Positions 8,266-15,894 of a stretch of DNA of 64,000 nucleotides are shown here, in pieces; position 1 is the stretch's first letter, and each line of letters opens with the position of its first letter. The translations under genes were made by a program, and so were the position numbers. This DNA comes from Streptomyces canus 299MFChir4.1 (lineage in GTDB: Bacteria; Actinomycetota; Actinomycetes; Streptomycetales; Streptomycetaceae): positions 83,896 through 147,895 of the forward strand of contig NZ_KB911602.1 in NCBI RefSeq assembly GCF_000383615.1. The letters are read 5' to 3'. Below the pieces are notes generated by a model, which saw nothing but the letters and a program-made list of their open reading frames with translations, searched no databases and had not been told where the DNA came from.

Positions 8266-9099
8266 ATGGTGATCACTCTTGTACGACGCGTCACCGCCGC
8301 CTGCGTCCTCGGCGCCGCCCTCACGGCTTGCGCCGCCACTCCCCACCAGGCCCCTCAGGCCCCCCGGGTAGCCCGCCCGGCCCCCTCCGCGACCTCCGCA
8401 CCCCCCACGCTCGCCCCCGGCCCCGGGGGCCTGACCCCCGTCTTCAAGAACGGCTCCCGTGACCGCGGCAAAACGGTCGCGCTCACCTTCGACGCCGATA
8501 TGACCGCGGACCAGGGGCCGCGCGCGGCGGCCGGCGAGCACTTCGACAATCCCGGGCTGATCGCGGCGCTGCGCGCCCTGAAGGTGCCGGCCACCGTGTT
8601 CATGACCGGGCGGTGGGCCGAGGAGTATCCGGACCAGGCCCGTTCCCTCGGACGGGACGCGCTCTTCGAGGTCGCCAACCACTCCTACAGCCACTACGCC
8701 TTCACCGACGACTGCTACGGACTGCCGACCGTCTCCGGCGACCGGATGCGGGCGGACGTGGAGCGGGCGTACGCGGCGTTCCGGAAAGCCGGGGTGCCGG
8801 ACGCGAGGCCGTACTTCCGCTTCCCCGGCGGGTGTTACGACCGGCGGGCGCTGAAGGCGCTGACCCCGGTCGGCGTGACCGCCGTGCAGTGGGACGTGGT
8901 GAGCGGGGACGCGTTCGCGACGGACGCGGAGGCCGTGTCCCGGCAGGTGCTGGAGGGCGTGCGGCCGGGGTCGGTCGTGGTCATGCACTGCACGCGCAGT
9001 GCCGCGCCGACGACGGAGCGGGTGGTGCGGACGGTGGTGCCCGAGCTGCGGGCGCGGGGGTTCCGGTTCGTGAAGGTGTCCGAGCTGATCGGATCCTAG
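8266..9099 (+). CDS. Polysaccharide deacetylase (NodB) lipoprotein
   Basis: About 277 residues. The signal peptide ends in a lipobox LTAC (Cys22), giving an outer-face lipoprotein. The NodB domain has TFDADM (motif 1, metal and base Asp), HSYSH (motif 2, metal His), RFPGGCYD (motif 3) and VVMHC (motif 5). CE4 enzymes remove N- or O-acetyl groups from peptidoglycan or other glycans. The start is ATG 8266 or GTG 8269; TATTTT at 8257-8262 lies 6 bases before GTG 8269, which would suit a leaderless transcript. An upstream GTG at 8230 would add a non-signal extension. It precedes two small genes with their own apparent promoters. Confidence 0.87.
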   Translation: MVITLVRRVTAACVLGAALTACAATPHQAPQAPRVARPAPSATSAPPTLAPGPGGLTPVFKNGSRDRGKTVALTFDADMTADQGPRAAAGEHFDNPGLIAALRALKVPATVFMTGRWAEEYPDQARSLGRDALFEVANHSYSHYAFTDDCYGLPTVSGDRMRADVERAYAAFRKAGVPDARPYFRFPGGCYDRRALKALTPVGVTAVQWDVVSGDAFATDAEAVSRQVLEGVRPGSVVVMHCTRSAAPTTERVVRTVVPELRARGFRFVKVSELIGS

Positions 9100-9108
9100 G
9101 CTGGAGGG

Positions 9109-9291
9109 ATGAGCGAGGACCACTGCACGATCGGCGACGAGCCGAGGCCGCAGGTCGCCGAGGGGCCGCCGTACGCGATGGGGGTCCCCCCGCTCGAGCG
9201 AAGCCGAGAGTGGGGGAGCGTGCTGTGCCGGAAGCCGACCGAGTATCCGGAGTCGTACAAGGGGATCACGCTGTGCCCGGTGTGCGAGTGA
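9109..9291 (+). CDS. Small hypothetical protein carrying an in-frame repeat insertion
   Basis: 60 residues: an N-terminal MSEDHCTIGDEPRPQVAEGPPYAM, then a 13-residue insert GVPPLERSREWGS, then VLCRKPTEYPESYKGITLCPVCE. The C-terminal CPVC suggests a metal or structural Cys pair. The insert is translated from a GC-rich imperfect palindrome at 9181-9218 of a type scattered in Streptomyces genomes. Its 39 bases keep the frame. TAGGCT at 9097-9102 lies 6 bases before ATG 9109, with GGAGGG in between, so the transcript may be nearly leaderless. No function is known. Confidence 0.6.
   Translation: MSEDHCTIGDEPRPQVAEGPPYAMGVPPLERSREWGSVLCRKPTEYPESYKGITLCPVCE
9181..9218. repeat. REP-like palindromic element inside a small gene
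   Basis: The element runs from GGGGTCCCCCCGCTCGAG through CGAAGCCGAGAG to TGGGGGAG and folds into an imperfect hairpin (CCCCC.CTC against GAG.GGGGG with an inner TCG/CGA). From memory, near-identical sequences are common in intergenic DNA of Streptomyces chromosomes. Here it sits inside a coding sequence. Confidence 0.6.
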
Positions 9292-9340
9292 CAGGAGGCT
9301 CAGCGGACGGCTTGCTCGGGGTGACCTTAGGGTTGTGCGG

Positions 9341-10057
9341 GTGAGCCACGACGTGACGCCCTCGACCGACAGCCCCTTCCGTTCCGAGCCGACCGCCCGC
9401 GACCAGGCACCCCAGTTCGTGCTGCCCCTGGTCGTCCGCATCGAGAAGGCCGCTCCGCCCGCTCGTACCGACGCCCTCGAGACCGCCGCCCGCGCCGTTC
9501 TCGTCCTGCTCGCCGACGAGCGCTCGGTCGGCGACGGGGAGTGGGCCGAGGTGGTCCGGGACTGGCAGGACGCCCGGATCCGCAAGGTCGTACGGCGGGC
9601 CCGGGGGGCCGAGTGGCGGCGGGCCGAGGCGTTGCCCGGGATCACCGTGACGGGGAAGGCGGCCGAGGTGCGGGTGTTTCCGCCCGTGCCGCTCGACGGG
9701 TGGCCCAAGGAGCTGGCCAAGCTCCAGGTCTCCGGTACCGATCTGGACGATCCCGAGCCGCCCGCGGCGGCGGACCCGTCGGTGCCCGTGCTGTGGCTCA
9801 GCCCGGACCTCGACATGTCGGCCGGCAAGGCGATGGCCCAGGCCGGTCACGGCGCCCAACTGGCCTGGTGGGAACTGTCGGCCGAGGAGCGGGCCGCCTG
9901 GCGGGACGCCGGCTTCCCGCTCACCGTACGGACCGCGACTCCCGGCCGCTGGGCCGAACTCACCGCCGGCGGGCTGCCGTTGGTCCGGGACGCCGGCTTC
10001 ACCGAGATCGCACCCGGCTCCTGCACAGTCGTCGCGGACCATCCGGCACTGCGATGA
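9341..10057 (+). CDS. Pth2-like peptidyl-tRNA hydrolase domain protein
   Basis: 238 residues. The C-terminal half looks like the Pth2 (PTRHD) fold: LWLSPDLDMSAGKAMAQAGHGAQLAWWELS matches the family pattern of a conserved Lys/Met with 'QxxHA'-like sequence, and DAGFTEIAPGSCTVVADHP matches the C-terminal beta-alpha block. The N-terminal half, with QFVLPLVVRIEKAAPPART, is actinobacterial. Such proteins are annotated as aminoacyl-tRNA hydrolases; activity is not shown. TAGGGT at 9328-9333 lies 7 bases before GTG 9341, so a leaderless start there is favoured over GTG 9335. Its stop overlaps the ATG of the tetR remnant (ATGA). Confidence 0.78.
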   Translation: MSHDVTPSTDSPFRSEPTARDQAPQFVLPLVVRIEKAAPPARTDALETAARAVLVLLADERSVGDGEWAEVVRDWQDARIRKVVRRARGAEWRRAEALPGITVTGKAAEVRVFPPVPLDGWPKELAKLQVSGTDLDDPEPPAAADPSVPVLWLSPDLDMSAGKAMAQAGHGAQLAWWELSAEERAAWRDAGFPLTVRTATPGRWAELTAGGLPLVRDAGFTEIAPGSCTVVADHPALR

Positions 10058-10188
10058 CCAAGGTCGACGGACGCGTCGAGCGGGGCACCCGCACCCGGCG
10101 GACCGTGCTGCGGCGGGCCGTCGACATCGCCTCGGTCGAGGGGCTGGAGGCGTTGTCGGTGGGGCGGCTCGCGGAGAGCTGGAGCTGA
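10054..10188 (+). pseudogene. TetR-family regulator, N-terminal remnant
   Basis: 44 codons from an ATG overlapping the preceding stop. The sequence RTRRTVLRRAVDIASVEGLEALSVGRLAE is the first helix and turn of a TetR DNA-binding domain. The frame then breaks: the expected continuation 'ELELSKSG' is still readable one frame over (GAGCTGGAGCTGAGCAAGAG at 10174-10193) but is disrupted by a one-base shift, giving WS-stop. No ligand-binding domain follows; DNA from about 10195 belongs to a different gene remnant. A repressor cut here could not dimerise, so this is a pseudogene. Confidence 0.78.
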
Positions 10189-10593
10189 GCAAGAGCGGGG
10201 CGGGAGGTCGGCGAGCCCGGCCGGGCGCATCGCGCCGCCGCGGACGCGGTGCTCTCGGCGTTCGCCGAACCGGGCGTGCCGGAAAGGGAGTTCGTGCTGC
10301 CGGAGCTGGGCGGAGGGTTCGCGGGCCGTACGGCGATCGGCTTTCACCTCGTCGACTGCGTCGTGCACGCGTGGGACGTGGCGGCCACGCTCGGGGTGCC
10401 GCTCGGGCTCACCGACGAGGTGCTTGTCGCGGCGCTGGCCGTGGCCCGGCGCGTTCCCACGGATCCGGCCGGGCGGGGCCCGGGGTTCGCGTTCGCGCCC
10501 GCGCTGAAGGTTCCGGAGGGGACCGGGCCGCTGGAGGAGACACTGCGGCTGCTGGGCCGCGAGCCGCACGCGTGGCCCGCGACGGGCAGGTGA
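10189..10593 (+). pseudogene. TIGR03086/maleylpyruvate isomerase-like protein, C-terminal remnant
   Basis: In the same frame as the tetR remnant but after its stop, the translation reads HRAAADAVLSAFAEPG, then LPELGG, then a segment with VVHAWDVAATLGVPLGL and LEETLRLLGREPHAWPATG. This is the C-terminal part of TIGR03086-type proteins (DinB/mycothiol-dependent metalloenzyme superfamily). The metal-binding N-terminal half is missing. The first usable start inside is GTG 10249, which would make a 114-residue fragment without the active site. The tetR/TIGR03086 pair was probably fused by deletion near 10190-10205. Confidence 0.65.
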
Positions 10594-10733
10594 CCCCACC
10601 CCCGCGAACCTCAAATGTTGCTCTGAACGTCCCCCCGGCGCGGTTCGGGCCCGGACCCCGGGGCCATACCTCCGTCACGCCGGGCGGGCGACGACCGGAG
10701 CGGATGCGGGCGCGGCCGAGGAGGGGACGGACC

Positions 10734-12032
10734 ATGGAGCGACTGGGCACGGGGATCGGATGGCGGCCGGAGATCGCGGACGCCGTGGAGAACATGCCGG
10801 GCATCGACTGGGTCGAGGCCGTGGCCGAGAACGTCTGCCCCGGGCACCTGCCCGAGTCGCTGCGGCGGCTGCGCGAGCGTGGCGTGACCGTGGTGCCGCA
10901 CGGCGTCTCGCTCGGCCTCGGCGGGGCGGACCGGCCCGACGCCGGGCGGCTCCTGGCGCTCGCCGAGCGGGCCGAGGCACTGGGCTCGCCGCTGGTCACC
11001 GAGCACATCGCGTTCGTCCGGGCGGGCGGCCCGCTGACCGCCTCTCCGCGCCTGGAGGCGGGGCACCTGCTGCCCGTCCCGCGCACCCGGGACGCCCTGG
11101 ACGTCCTCTGCGAGAACATCCGCATCGCGCAGGACGCGCTGCCGGTGCCGCTCGCCGTCGAGAACATCGCCGCACTGATCGCGTGGCCGGGCGAGGAGCT
11201 GACCGAGGGGCAGTTCCTGTACGAGCTGGCCGACCGGACGGGGGTACGGCTGCTGATCGACGTGGCCAACCTGCACACCAACCACGTCAACCGCGGCGAG
11301 GACCCGGCCGAGGCACTGGCCGGACTTCCCCTGGAGGCCATCGCGTACGTCCATGTCGCGGGCGGGTTCGAGCGGGACGGGGTGTGGCACGACAGCCACG
11401 CCCACCCGGTTCCGCGGCCGGTCCTCGACATCCTCACCGAGCTCGCGTCCCGGGTCTCGCCGCCGGGAGTGCTGCTGGAGCGGGACGAGAACTTCCCCGA
11501 ACCGGCCGAGCTGGAGGGGGAGTTGGCGGCGATCCGGGAAGCGGTGGAGAAGGGGGGCGGGGCGCGGGCCGACGGTGCGTGGCGCGCTGCCGCGGAGCCG
11601 TCGAGCGTCTCGACCGAGCCCGCCCGCGAGCGGGTCGCGCTCGCCCAGACCGCGCTGCTGTCCGCGCTCGTGGCGGGGACGCCGGTGCCGGAGGGGTTCG
11701 ACCGGGTGCGGCTGGGGGTGCAGGCGCGGGCGCTCGCGGGAAAGCGGGCCGACGTGGTGGCGAAGGTGGCGCCCGAGCTGCCGGTGATCCTCGGTGCGGG
11801 TTACCGGCCGGCGTTCCTGGCGTATGCGCAGGGGGCGCCGATGACCGACGGCTATCGGCGCGATGCGCTGGACTTCGCCGAGCACCTCCTGCTGGGCGGG
11901 GAGCCGGGGGACGCGCGGGTGCGGCGGGAGCTGCGGGAGTGGTGGCTGGAGCGGTCGGGACCGGCGCCGAGGTCCCGGAGGCCGGGGGTCCGGCTGGCCC
12001 GGGCCACACGGCGGGTGCTGCTGCGGCGGTGA
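10734..12032 (+). CDS. DUF692 (MNIO) family enzyme with an extra C-terminal domain
   Basis: 432 residues. DUF692 proteins are TIM-barrel, multinuclear iron-dependent oxidases/oxygenases (MbnB and TglH are studied members) that modify Cys-containing peptides. The expected metal and active-site positions are visible: H56 (VPHGVSLGLGG), E90-H91 (TEHIAF), E143 (VENIA), D176-N179-H181-H184 (LLIDVANLHTNHVN), H207 (YVHVAGG), D220-H222-H224 (HDSHAHP) and E249 (LLERDENFPE). Residues about 300-420 form a helical C-terminal domain which, from memory, resembles that of S. coelicolor SCO6045. A GAGGAGGGG ribosome site precedes ATG 10734. No short RiPP precursor or separate recognition protein is obvious nearby; the downstream TIGR04222 protein is the most likely partner. 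Family assignment is firm, substrate unknown. Confidence 0.88.
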   Translation: MERLGTGIGWRPEIADAVENMPGIDWVEAVAENVCPGHLPESLRRLRERGVTVVPHGVSLGLGGADRPDAGRLLALAERAEALGSPLVTEHIAFVRAGGPLTASPRLEAGHLLPVPRTRDALDVLCENIRIAQDALPVPLAVENIAALIAWPGEELTEGQFLYELADRTGVRLLIDVANLHTNHVNRGEDPAEALAGLPLEAIAYVHVAGGFERDGVWHDSHAHPVPRPVLDILTELASRVSPPGVLLERDENFPEPAELEGELAAIREAVEKGGGARADGAWRAAAEPSSVSTEPARERVALAQTALLSALVAGTPVPEGFDRVRLGVQARALAGKRADVVAKVAPELPVILGAGYRPAFLAYAQGAPMTDGYRRDALDFAEHLLLGGEPGDARVRRELREWWLERSGPAPRSRRPGVRLARATRRVLLRR

Positions 12033-12059
12033 GGGTGCGGGGGGCCGGGGCGGGTACGG

Positions 12060-12116
12060 CTGCCCCGGACAGGTGCGGATGTCCACGGCGGATACCGCTG
12101 CCCCGGACAGGTGCGG
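12060..12116. repeat. 19-bp direct repeat pair upstream of the DUF4142 gene
   Basis: CTGCCCCGGACAGGTGCGG occurs at 12060-12078 and again at 12098-12116, a period of 38 bases. The pair sits in the 205-base gap between the DUF692 and DUF4142 genes. It could be a paired regulator site or a duplication; no known operator is recognised. Farther on, TTGAC (12167) and GTCAA (12185) form a loose inverted pair. Confidence 0.6.
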
Positions 12117-12237
12117 GGGCCCGGGGCCAAGCCGTCGTGGCCGGGCGAACACGCCGGAAGGGGACATTGACCCGGCAGTAATATGTCAACCCCGCACCTG
12201 AGACCCCCTAGCGTGCGGTGCCGCAACAGGAGGCACC

Positions 12238-13032
12238 ATGCGACCGCGACCGCGTCCGCCCGTCAAGGGACGAGGCATCTTCACCGGCACCGGCGTCATC
12301 ATCGCCGGACTGACGGCGACCCTCGTGGCCCTGCTCATCCCGATCTGGTCGTACGCCGACCGCTCCGGCACGGGACTGAGCGTGCTCAACGCCGAAACCG
12401 TGACGACGCCGTACGGGCCGCTCTCCGCGCTGGACCGGGAGTTCGTCACGAAGGTGCGCCTCGCGGGGCTGTGGGAGCTGCCCGCGGGCCAGCAGGCGCA
12501 GCAGAAGGGCACGACGCGGGCCGTGCGGACGGCGGGGCAGCACCTCGTGGAGGGGCACACGTTCCTCGACGCACGCGTGCGGGACGTGGCGTCCAAGCTC
12601 GGACTGGCCCTGCCCAACGAGCCCAACGAGCAGCAGAAGCAGTGGCTCACCACCCTGGACCAGGCCCAGGGCGTCGACTACGACCGCCAGTTCGCCAACA
12701 TCCTGCGCCTCGCGCACGGCAGGGTGTTCTCCGTCGTCGCCGAGGTCCGCGCCAGCACCCAGAACTCCCTGGTCCGCACCCTGGCCGACGACGCCAACAG
12801 CACTGTGCTGGACCACATCAAGATCCTGGAGGCCACCGGGTATGTCGACTTCGGCGCCCTGGCCCGGGACATGGCCATGAGCAGCACCCCGCCGATCACC
12901 AGCTCTCCGGCCCCGCCCGGCCCGACGACCGACCCGGGCCCTGTCGTCCCGGTCACCCGGTCGCCGTTCTCCACGACCTTCACCCTGCCCCCGGCCGCCT
13001 CCAGCCCACCTCCGGTGCCCGTGCCGTCGTAG
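12238..13032 (+). CDS. DUF4142 membrane-anchored protein
   Basis: 264 residues. One transmembrane helix near the N-terminus (residues 14-36, FTGTGVIIAGLTATLVALLIPIW) leaves a large extracytoplasmic part. Residues about 60-205 are a helical ferritin-like DUF4142 domain (LSALDREFVTKVRLAGLWELPAGQQA ... LVEGHTFLDARVRDVASKLGLALP). The last 45 residues are Pro/Ser/Thr-rich (SSPAPPGPTTDPGPV), a wall-spanning type of linker. Function of DUF4142 is unknown. AGGAGG precedes ATG 12238. It lies between the DUF692 enzyme and the TIGR04222 protein, 101 bases before the latter, and may belong to the same functional group. Confidence 0.82.
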   Translation: MRPRPRPPVKGRGIFTGTGVIIAGLTATLVALLIPIWSYADRSGTGLSVLNAETVTTPYGPLSALDREFVTKVRLAGLWELPAGQQAQQKGTTRAVRTAGQHLVEGHTFLDARVRDVASKLGLALPNEPNEQQKQWLTTLDQAQGVDYDRQFANILRLAHGRVFSVVAEVRASTQNSLVRTLADDANSTVLDHIKILEATGYVDFGALARDMAMSSTPPITSSPAPPGPTTDPGPVVPVTRSPFSTTFTLPPAASSPPPVPVPS

Positions 13033-13132
13033 TCCGCTTCCGGACAAACGGAACGTCACACACCGACAACACTCCGTCCGGATCGTGAACAGCCCATGGC
13101 GCCGCCAGGAGCCTTTGGCATAGAAACTCGGC

Positions 13133-13975
13133 ATGTTCTGGGTTCTTCTTCTGCTGCTGGCCTGGGCCGCCGCCGGCACCGCGTGCACGCGTCTGTGCCT
13201 GGCCGCCGTACACGCGGCGGCCGCGGACGGGGATGCCCGGGGACACGATCTGACGCTCTACGAGGCCGCGTTCCTGTCCGGCGGCCCGCGGCGGGTCGCC
13301 GATCTGACGCTCGTCTCCATGGCCCGGCAGCGCCGGCTGCTGCTGGCCCACACCGGCTGGGCGACCGTCGTCGACCCGCGCGGCCGGGACGAGATGGAGC
13401 GCACGGTCATCGGGGCCATCGGGCCCGAGGGGCAGTCCCGGATCGCCCCGGTGCGGGCGGTCGCGGCCTCGGCGGAGGCGGTGCGCGGCCTCGCCGACCG
13501 GCTCGTGGCCGCGGGGCTCGCCGTGCCCGCCGGCACCCGCTCCGGCATCGCGGCGGGGATCCGCCAGGTGCGGCTGGCCGCGGTGGCCGTCGTCGCGCTG
13601 GGCGCGATCGCGCTGCTGACGCCCGCCCCGTCGGAGATGCCGCGGCATCTGGTCGCCCTCTGGTTCGCGCTGCCGTTCGCGCTGACCGTGAGCTGTCTGG
13701 CCATCGCGCGGATGGAGGTCCACCCGTACTCGCGCTGGGCGTCCCCGGCGGGCCAGCGGCTCCTGGGCACCCTGACCCGGCGCCCGGGCGGCACGGACGA
13801 GCGGACGTATCTCACCCGCGTCGCCGTGCGCGGCATCAGCGCGATCGGCGAACCGGACCTGCGCGCGGCCTTCGCCCACCGTGAGCAGCACGACGGCCCG
13901 CACCACGAGGAACGGCGAGGGCAGCGCCCCGGCGGACACGGCGAGGACCACCGCCGCCCGCACCTGCGCGACTGA
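13133..13975 (+). CDS. TIGR04222-family membrane protein with a His-rich tail
   Basis: 280 residues. Membrane segments are visible at residues 2-20 (WVLLLLLAWAAAGTAC), about 150-165 (VAVVALGAIALLTP) and 175-195 (LVALWFALPFALTVSCLAI). The domain between, with YEAAFLSGGPRRVADLTLVSMARQRRLLL and ERTVIGAIGPEG, fits TIGR04222, an actinobacterial family named from memory for lying next to low-complexity Gly/Cys tails. Here the frame stops early: the tail has eight His in about 33 residues (HREQHDGPHHEERRG ... HRRPHLRD) and no Cys. Past the TGA the same frame reads Gly/Cys codons again. TAGAAA at 13121-13126 lies 6 bases before ATG 13133, so it may be leaderless. Candidate substrate or partner of the DUF692 enzyme (inference). 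Confidence 0.75.
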   Translation: MFWVLLLLLAWAAAGTACTRLCLAAVHAAAADGDARGHDLTLYEAAFLSGGPRRVADLTLVSMARQRRLLLAHTGWATVVDPRGRDEMERTVIGAIGPEGQSRIAPVRAVAASAEAVRGLADRLVAAGLAVPAGTRSGIAAGIRQVRLAAVAVVALGAIALLTPAPSEMPRHLVALWFALPFALTVSCLAIARMEVHPYSRWASPAGQRLLGTLTRRPGGTDERTYLTRVAVRGISAIGEPDLRAAFAHREQHDGPHHEERRGQRPGGHGEDHRRPHLRD

Positions 13976-14277
13976 ACCCACCCCGGAGGGTGCGGCGGGC
14001 AGCGGTGCGGTGAGCCGGGTGCGGGGGTGCCTCCCGGGGACAGGCGCGTGAGCTGCGGCGGCGGGACACCCTCTGACCGGCGGCGTGCTCGGCTCGCACC
14101 GCGGCCGTCATCCGCGCCCCCACCGCGAAGCACCGCCCTCCCTCGGCACCGGCGCGACCCAACCCACCCGGGGGCGCACGGAGGCATTGGGGCCGACACC
14201 GGCGAGGCGGTGCTTGCCTTCCCCCGCGACCGAACCAAACATCCCTTTTGTCGCTGCCGCGCACCGAAGGGACACCA
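13976..14277 (+). other. Gap between TIGR04222 and peptidase genes; Gly/Cys read-on frame
   Basis: 302 bases without a convincing gene. Continuing the TIGR04222 frame after its TGA gives PGGCGGQRCGEPGAG (13982-14026) and VSCGGGTPSD (14048-14077), then Arg/Pro-rich sequence to a stop at 14281. This recalls the Gly/Cys tails of the family, but GC-rich DNA easily yields such codons. GTG 14027 could start an 84-codon frame; it has no clear ribosome site. Confidence 0.35.
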
Positions 14278-15894
14278 ATGAGAGCTCCCGCCCTCCACAC
14301 GGCCGCCGGAGCCTTGCTCCTGACCACGCTCGCCGCCGCACCGGCCGGGGGCGCCCCGGCCGCTCCGGGTACGGCCGAGCGGCACGGCACCGCGGTCGCC
14401 GCCGCGCGGGCGGGGACGGCCGGCGTCCGCTTCGGCGCCTGCCCCGCGGTCGAGGACCTGCCCGGCGGTGTCCAGTGCGGCACGGTGTCCGTCCCGCTCG
14501 ACTACGCGCACCCCGACGGCCGCCAGATCAAACTGACCGTCAGCCGGGTGCGGGCCACCCAGAAGGACCCGCACAACAGCAAGCGCCGGGTGCCCCGGCA
14601 GGGCGCCCTGGTCTACAACCCCGGCGGTCCCGGCGGCTCCGGCATGTACTTCCCGCTGATCGGCGCGCTGCCCGAGTGGAAGGGGCTCGCCGCGGCCTAC
14701 GACCTGGTCGGCTACGCCCCGCGCGGGGTGGGCCGTTCGGCGCCGCTGTCCTGCGCGGACCCGAAGCAGTACTTCCATGCGCCCACGCAGGCGCCGACGC
14801 ACCCCTCGGAGTCGTACAAGAAGGAACGCGTCGCGCAGGCGAAGGCGTACGCGCGCGGATGCGCGCAACGGGCGGGCGCGGCTCTCCCGTACTACAGCTC
14901 CCTGAACAACGCCCGGGATCTCGACGTCCTGCGGGCCGCACTGGGCGAGCAGCGGCTGACCTTCATGGGGGCGTCGTACGGCACCTACTTCGGCGCGCTG
15001 TACGCGACGCTCTTCCCCTCCCATGTACGGCGGATGGTGTTCGACGCGGCCGTGAACCCGGCCCCGGAGCAGGTCTGGTACCGCAACAACCTGGACCAGT
15101 CGGCCGCGTTCGAGGGGCGCTGGGCGGACTTCCGGGAGTGGGTGGCCCGGCACGACGACGTGTACGGGCTCGGGGCCACGTCCGAGGAGGTGCTGCGCAG
15201 TTACGAGAAGGCGGCGGCGCGGCTGGCCGCCGAGCCGGCCGGGGGGAAGGTCGGGCCGGGGCAGCTTCAGGGGGCGTTCCTGTCGGCCGGGTACTACGAC
15301 GACTTCTGGCCGCATCGGGCGCAGGCCCTGTCGGCGTATCTCAAGGGCGATCCGAAGCCGCTGATCCAGCAGGCGGCGCCGCATCAGGAGGCGGCGAAGG
15401 AGGCGGAGAACGCGAACGCGGTCTACACCGCCGTCGAGTGCAACGACGCGCCCTGGCCGACGGACTGGAAGGTGTGGGACCGGGACAACACACGGCTGGC
15501 GCGGGTGGCCCCGTTCGAGACGTGGGACAACGTCTGGATGAACCTGCCCTGCGCGTACTGGCCCTCGGCCCGGCAGGAGCCCTTGGACGTGCGGACCGGG
15601 TCCGGCGAGCTGCCCGCGACGCTGATCCTGGCCGCCGAGAGGGACGCGGCGGCTCCGTACGACGGCGCCCTGCAGCTGCACCGGCGGCTGTCCGGGTCGG
15701 TGCTGGTGACCGAGCGGGACGCGGGCACGCACGGCATCGCGGGCGGCCCGAACCCCTGCGTCAACGGATACCTGGACGCCTACCTGCTGGAGGGCCGCCT
15801 CCCGATGCGGCGCGCCGCGTGCGCCCCGCACCCCGAGCCTCAGCCGAAGCCGACGGCCGGCGCGCGAAAGGCGGCCGGCAAGCCGACGCGCTGA
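14278..15894 (+). CDS. Secreted alpha/beta-hydrolase peptidase (tripeptidyl aminopeptidase-like, S33)
   Basis: 538 residues. A signal peptide (residues 1-25) directs export. The hydrolase fold shows the oxyanion block NPGGPGGSGMYF, nucleophile S233 in MGASYGTYFG, and a TAP-like C-terminal domain with LILAAERDAAAPYDGALQ (acid Asp) and DAGTHGI (His). Enzymes of this kind, such as SlpD/Tap of Streptomyces, cleave peptides from the N-terminus outside the cell. ATG 14278 follows GAAGGGA; a TTG ten codons upstream is less likely. The stop codon meets the hemQ stop with no gap, so the genes are convergent without a visible hairpin. Confidence 0.88.
   Translation: MRAPALHTAAGALLLTTLAAAPAGGAPAAPGTAERHGTAVAAARAGTAGVRFGACPAVEDLPGGVQCGTVSVPLDYAHPDGRQIKLTVSRVRATQKDPHNSKRRVPRQGALVYNPGGPGGSGMYFPLIGALPEWKGLAAAYDLVGYAPRGVGRSAPLSCADPKQYFHAPTQAPTHPSESYKKERVAQAKAYARGCAQRAGAALPYYSSLNNARDLDVLRAALGEQRLTFMGASYGTYFGALYATLFPSHVRRMVFDAAVNPAPEQVWYRNNLDQSAAFEGRWADFREWVARHDDVYGLGATSEEVLRSYEKAAARLAAEPAGGKVGPGQLQGAFLSAGYYDDFWPHRAQALSAYLKGDPKPLIQQAAPHQEAAKEAENANAVYTAVECNDAPWPTDWKVWDRDNTRLARVAPFETWDNVWMNLPCAYWPSARQEPLDVRTGSGELPATLILAAERDAAAPYDGALQLHRRLSGSVLVTERDAGTHGIAGGPNPCVNGYLDAYLLEGRLPMRRAACAPHPEPQPKPTAGARKAAGKPTR

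Noticed and set aside
5638..9828. About 1400-codon reverse-strand frame
   Set aside because: It runs antisense across ppk2, the FAD/Rieske gene, the deacetylase and the Pth2-like gene; composition is that of a shadow frame.
11863..12201. Forward frame with a Gly/Cys-rich product overlapping the DUF692 3' end
   Set aside because: It reads GCGGSC and GGCCCGG-like stretches, tempting as a RiPP precursor, but it is an alternate frame of GGC/TGC-rich coding DNA, lacks a ribosome site and overlaps a well-supported gene.
10734..13975. Classical RiPP cluster with short precursor, transporter and protease
   Set aside because: No short precursor gene with its own ribosome site, no dedicated exporter and no recognition-element protein were seen next to the DUF692 gene.
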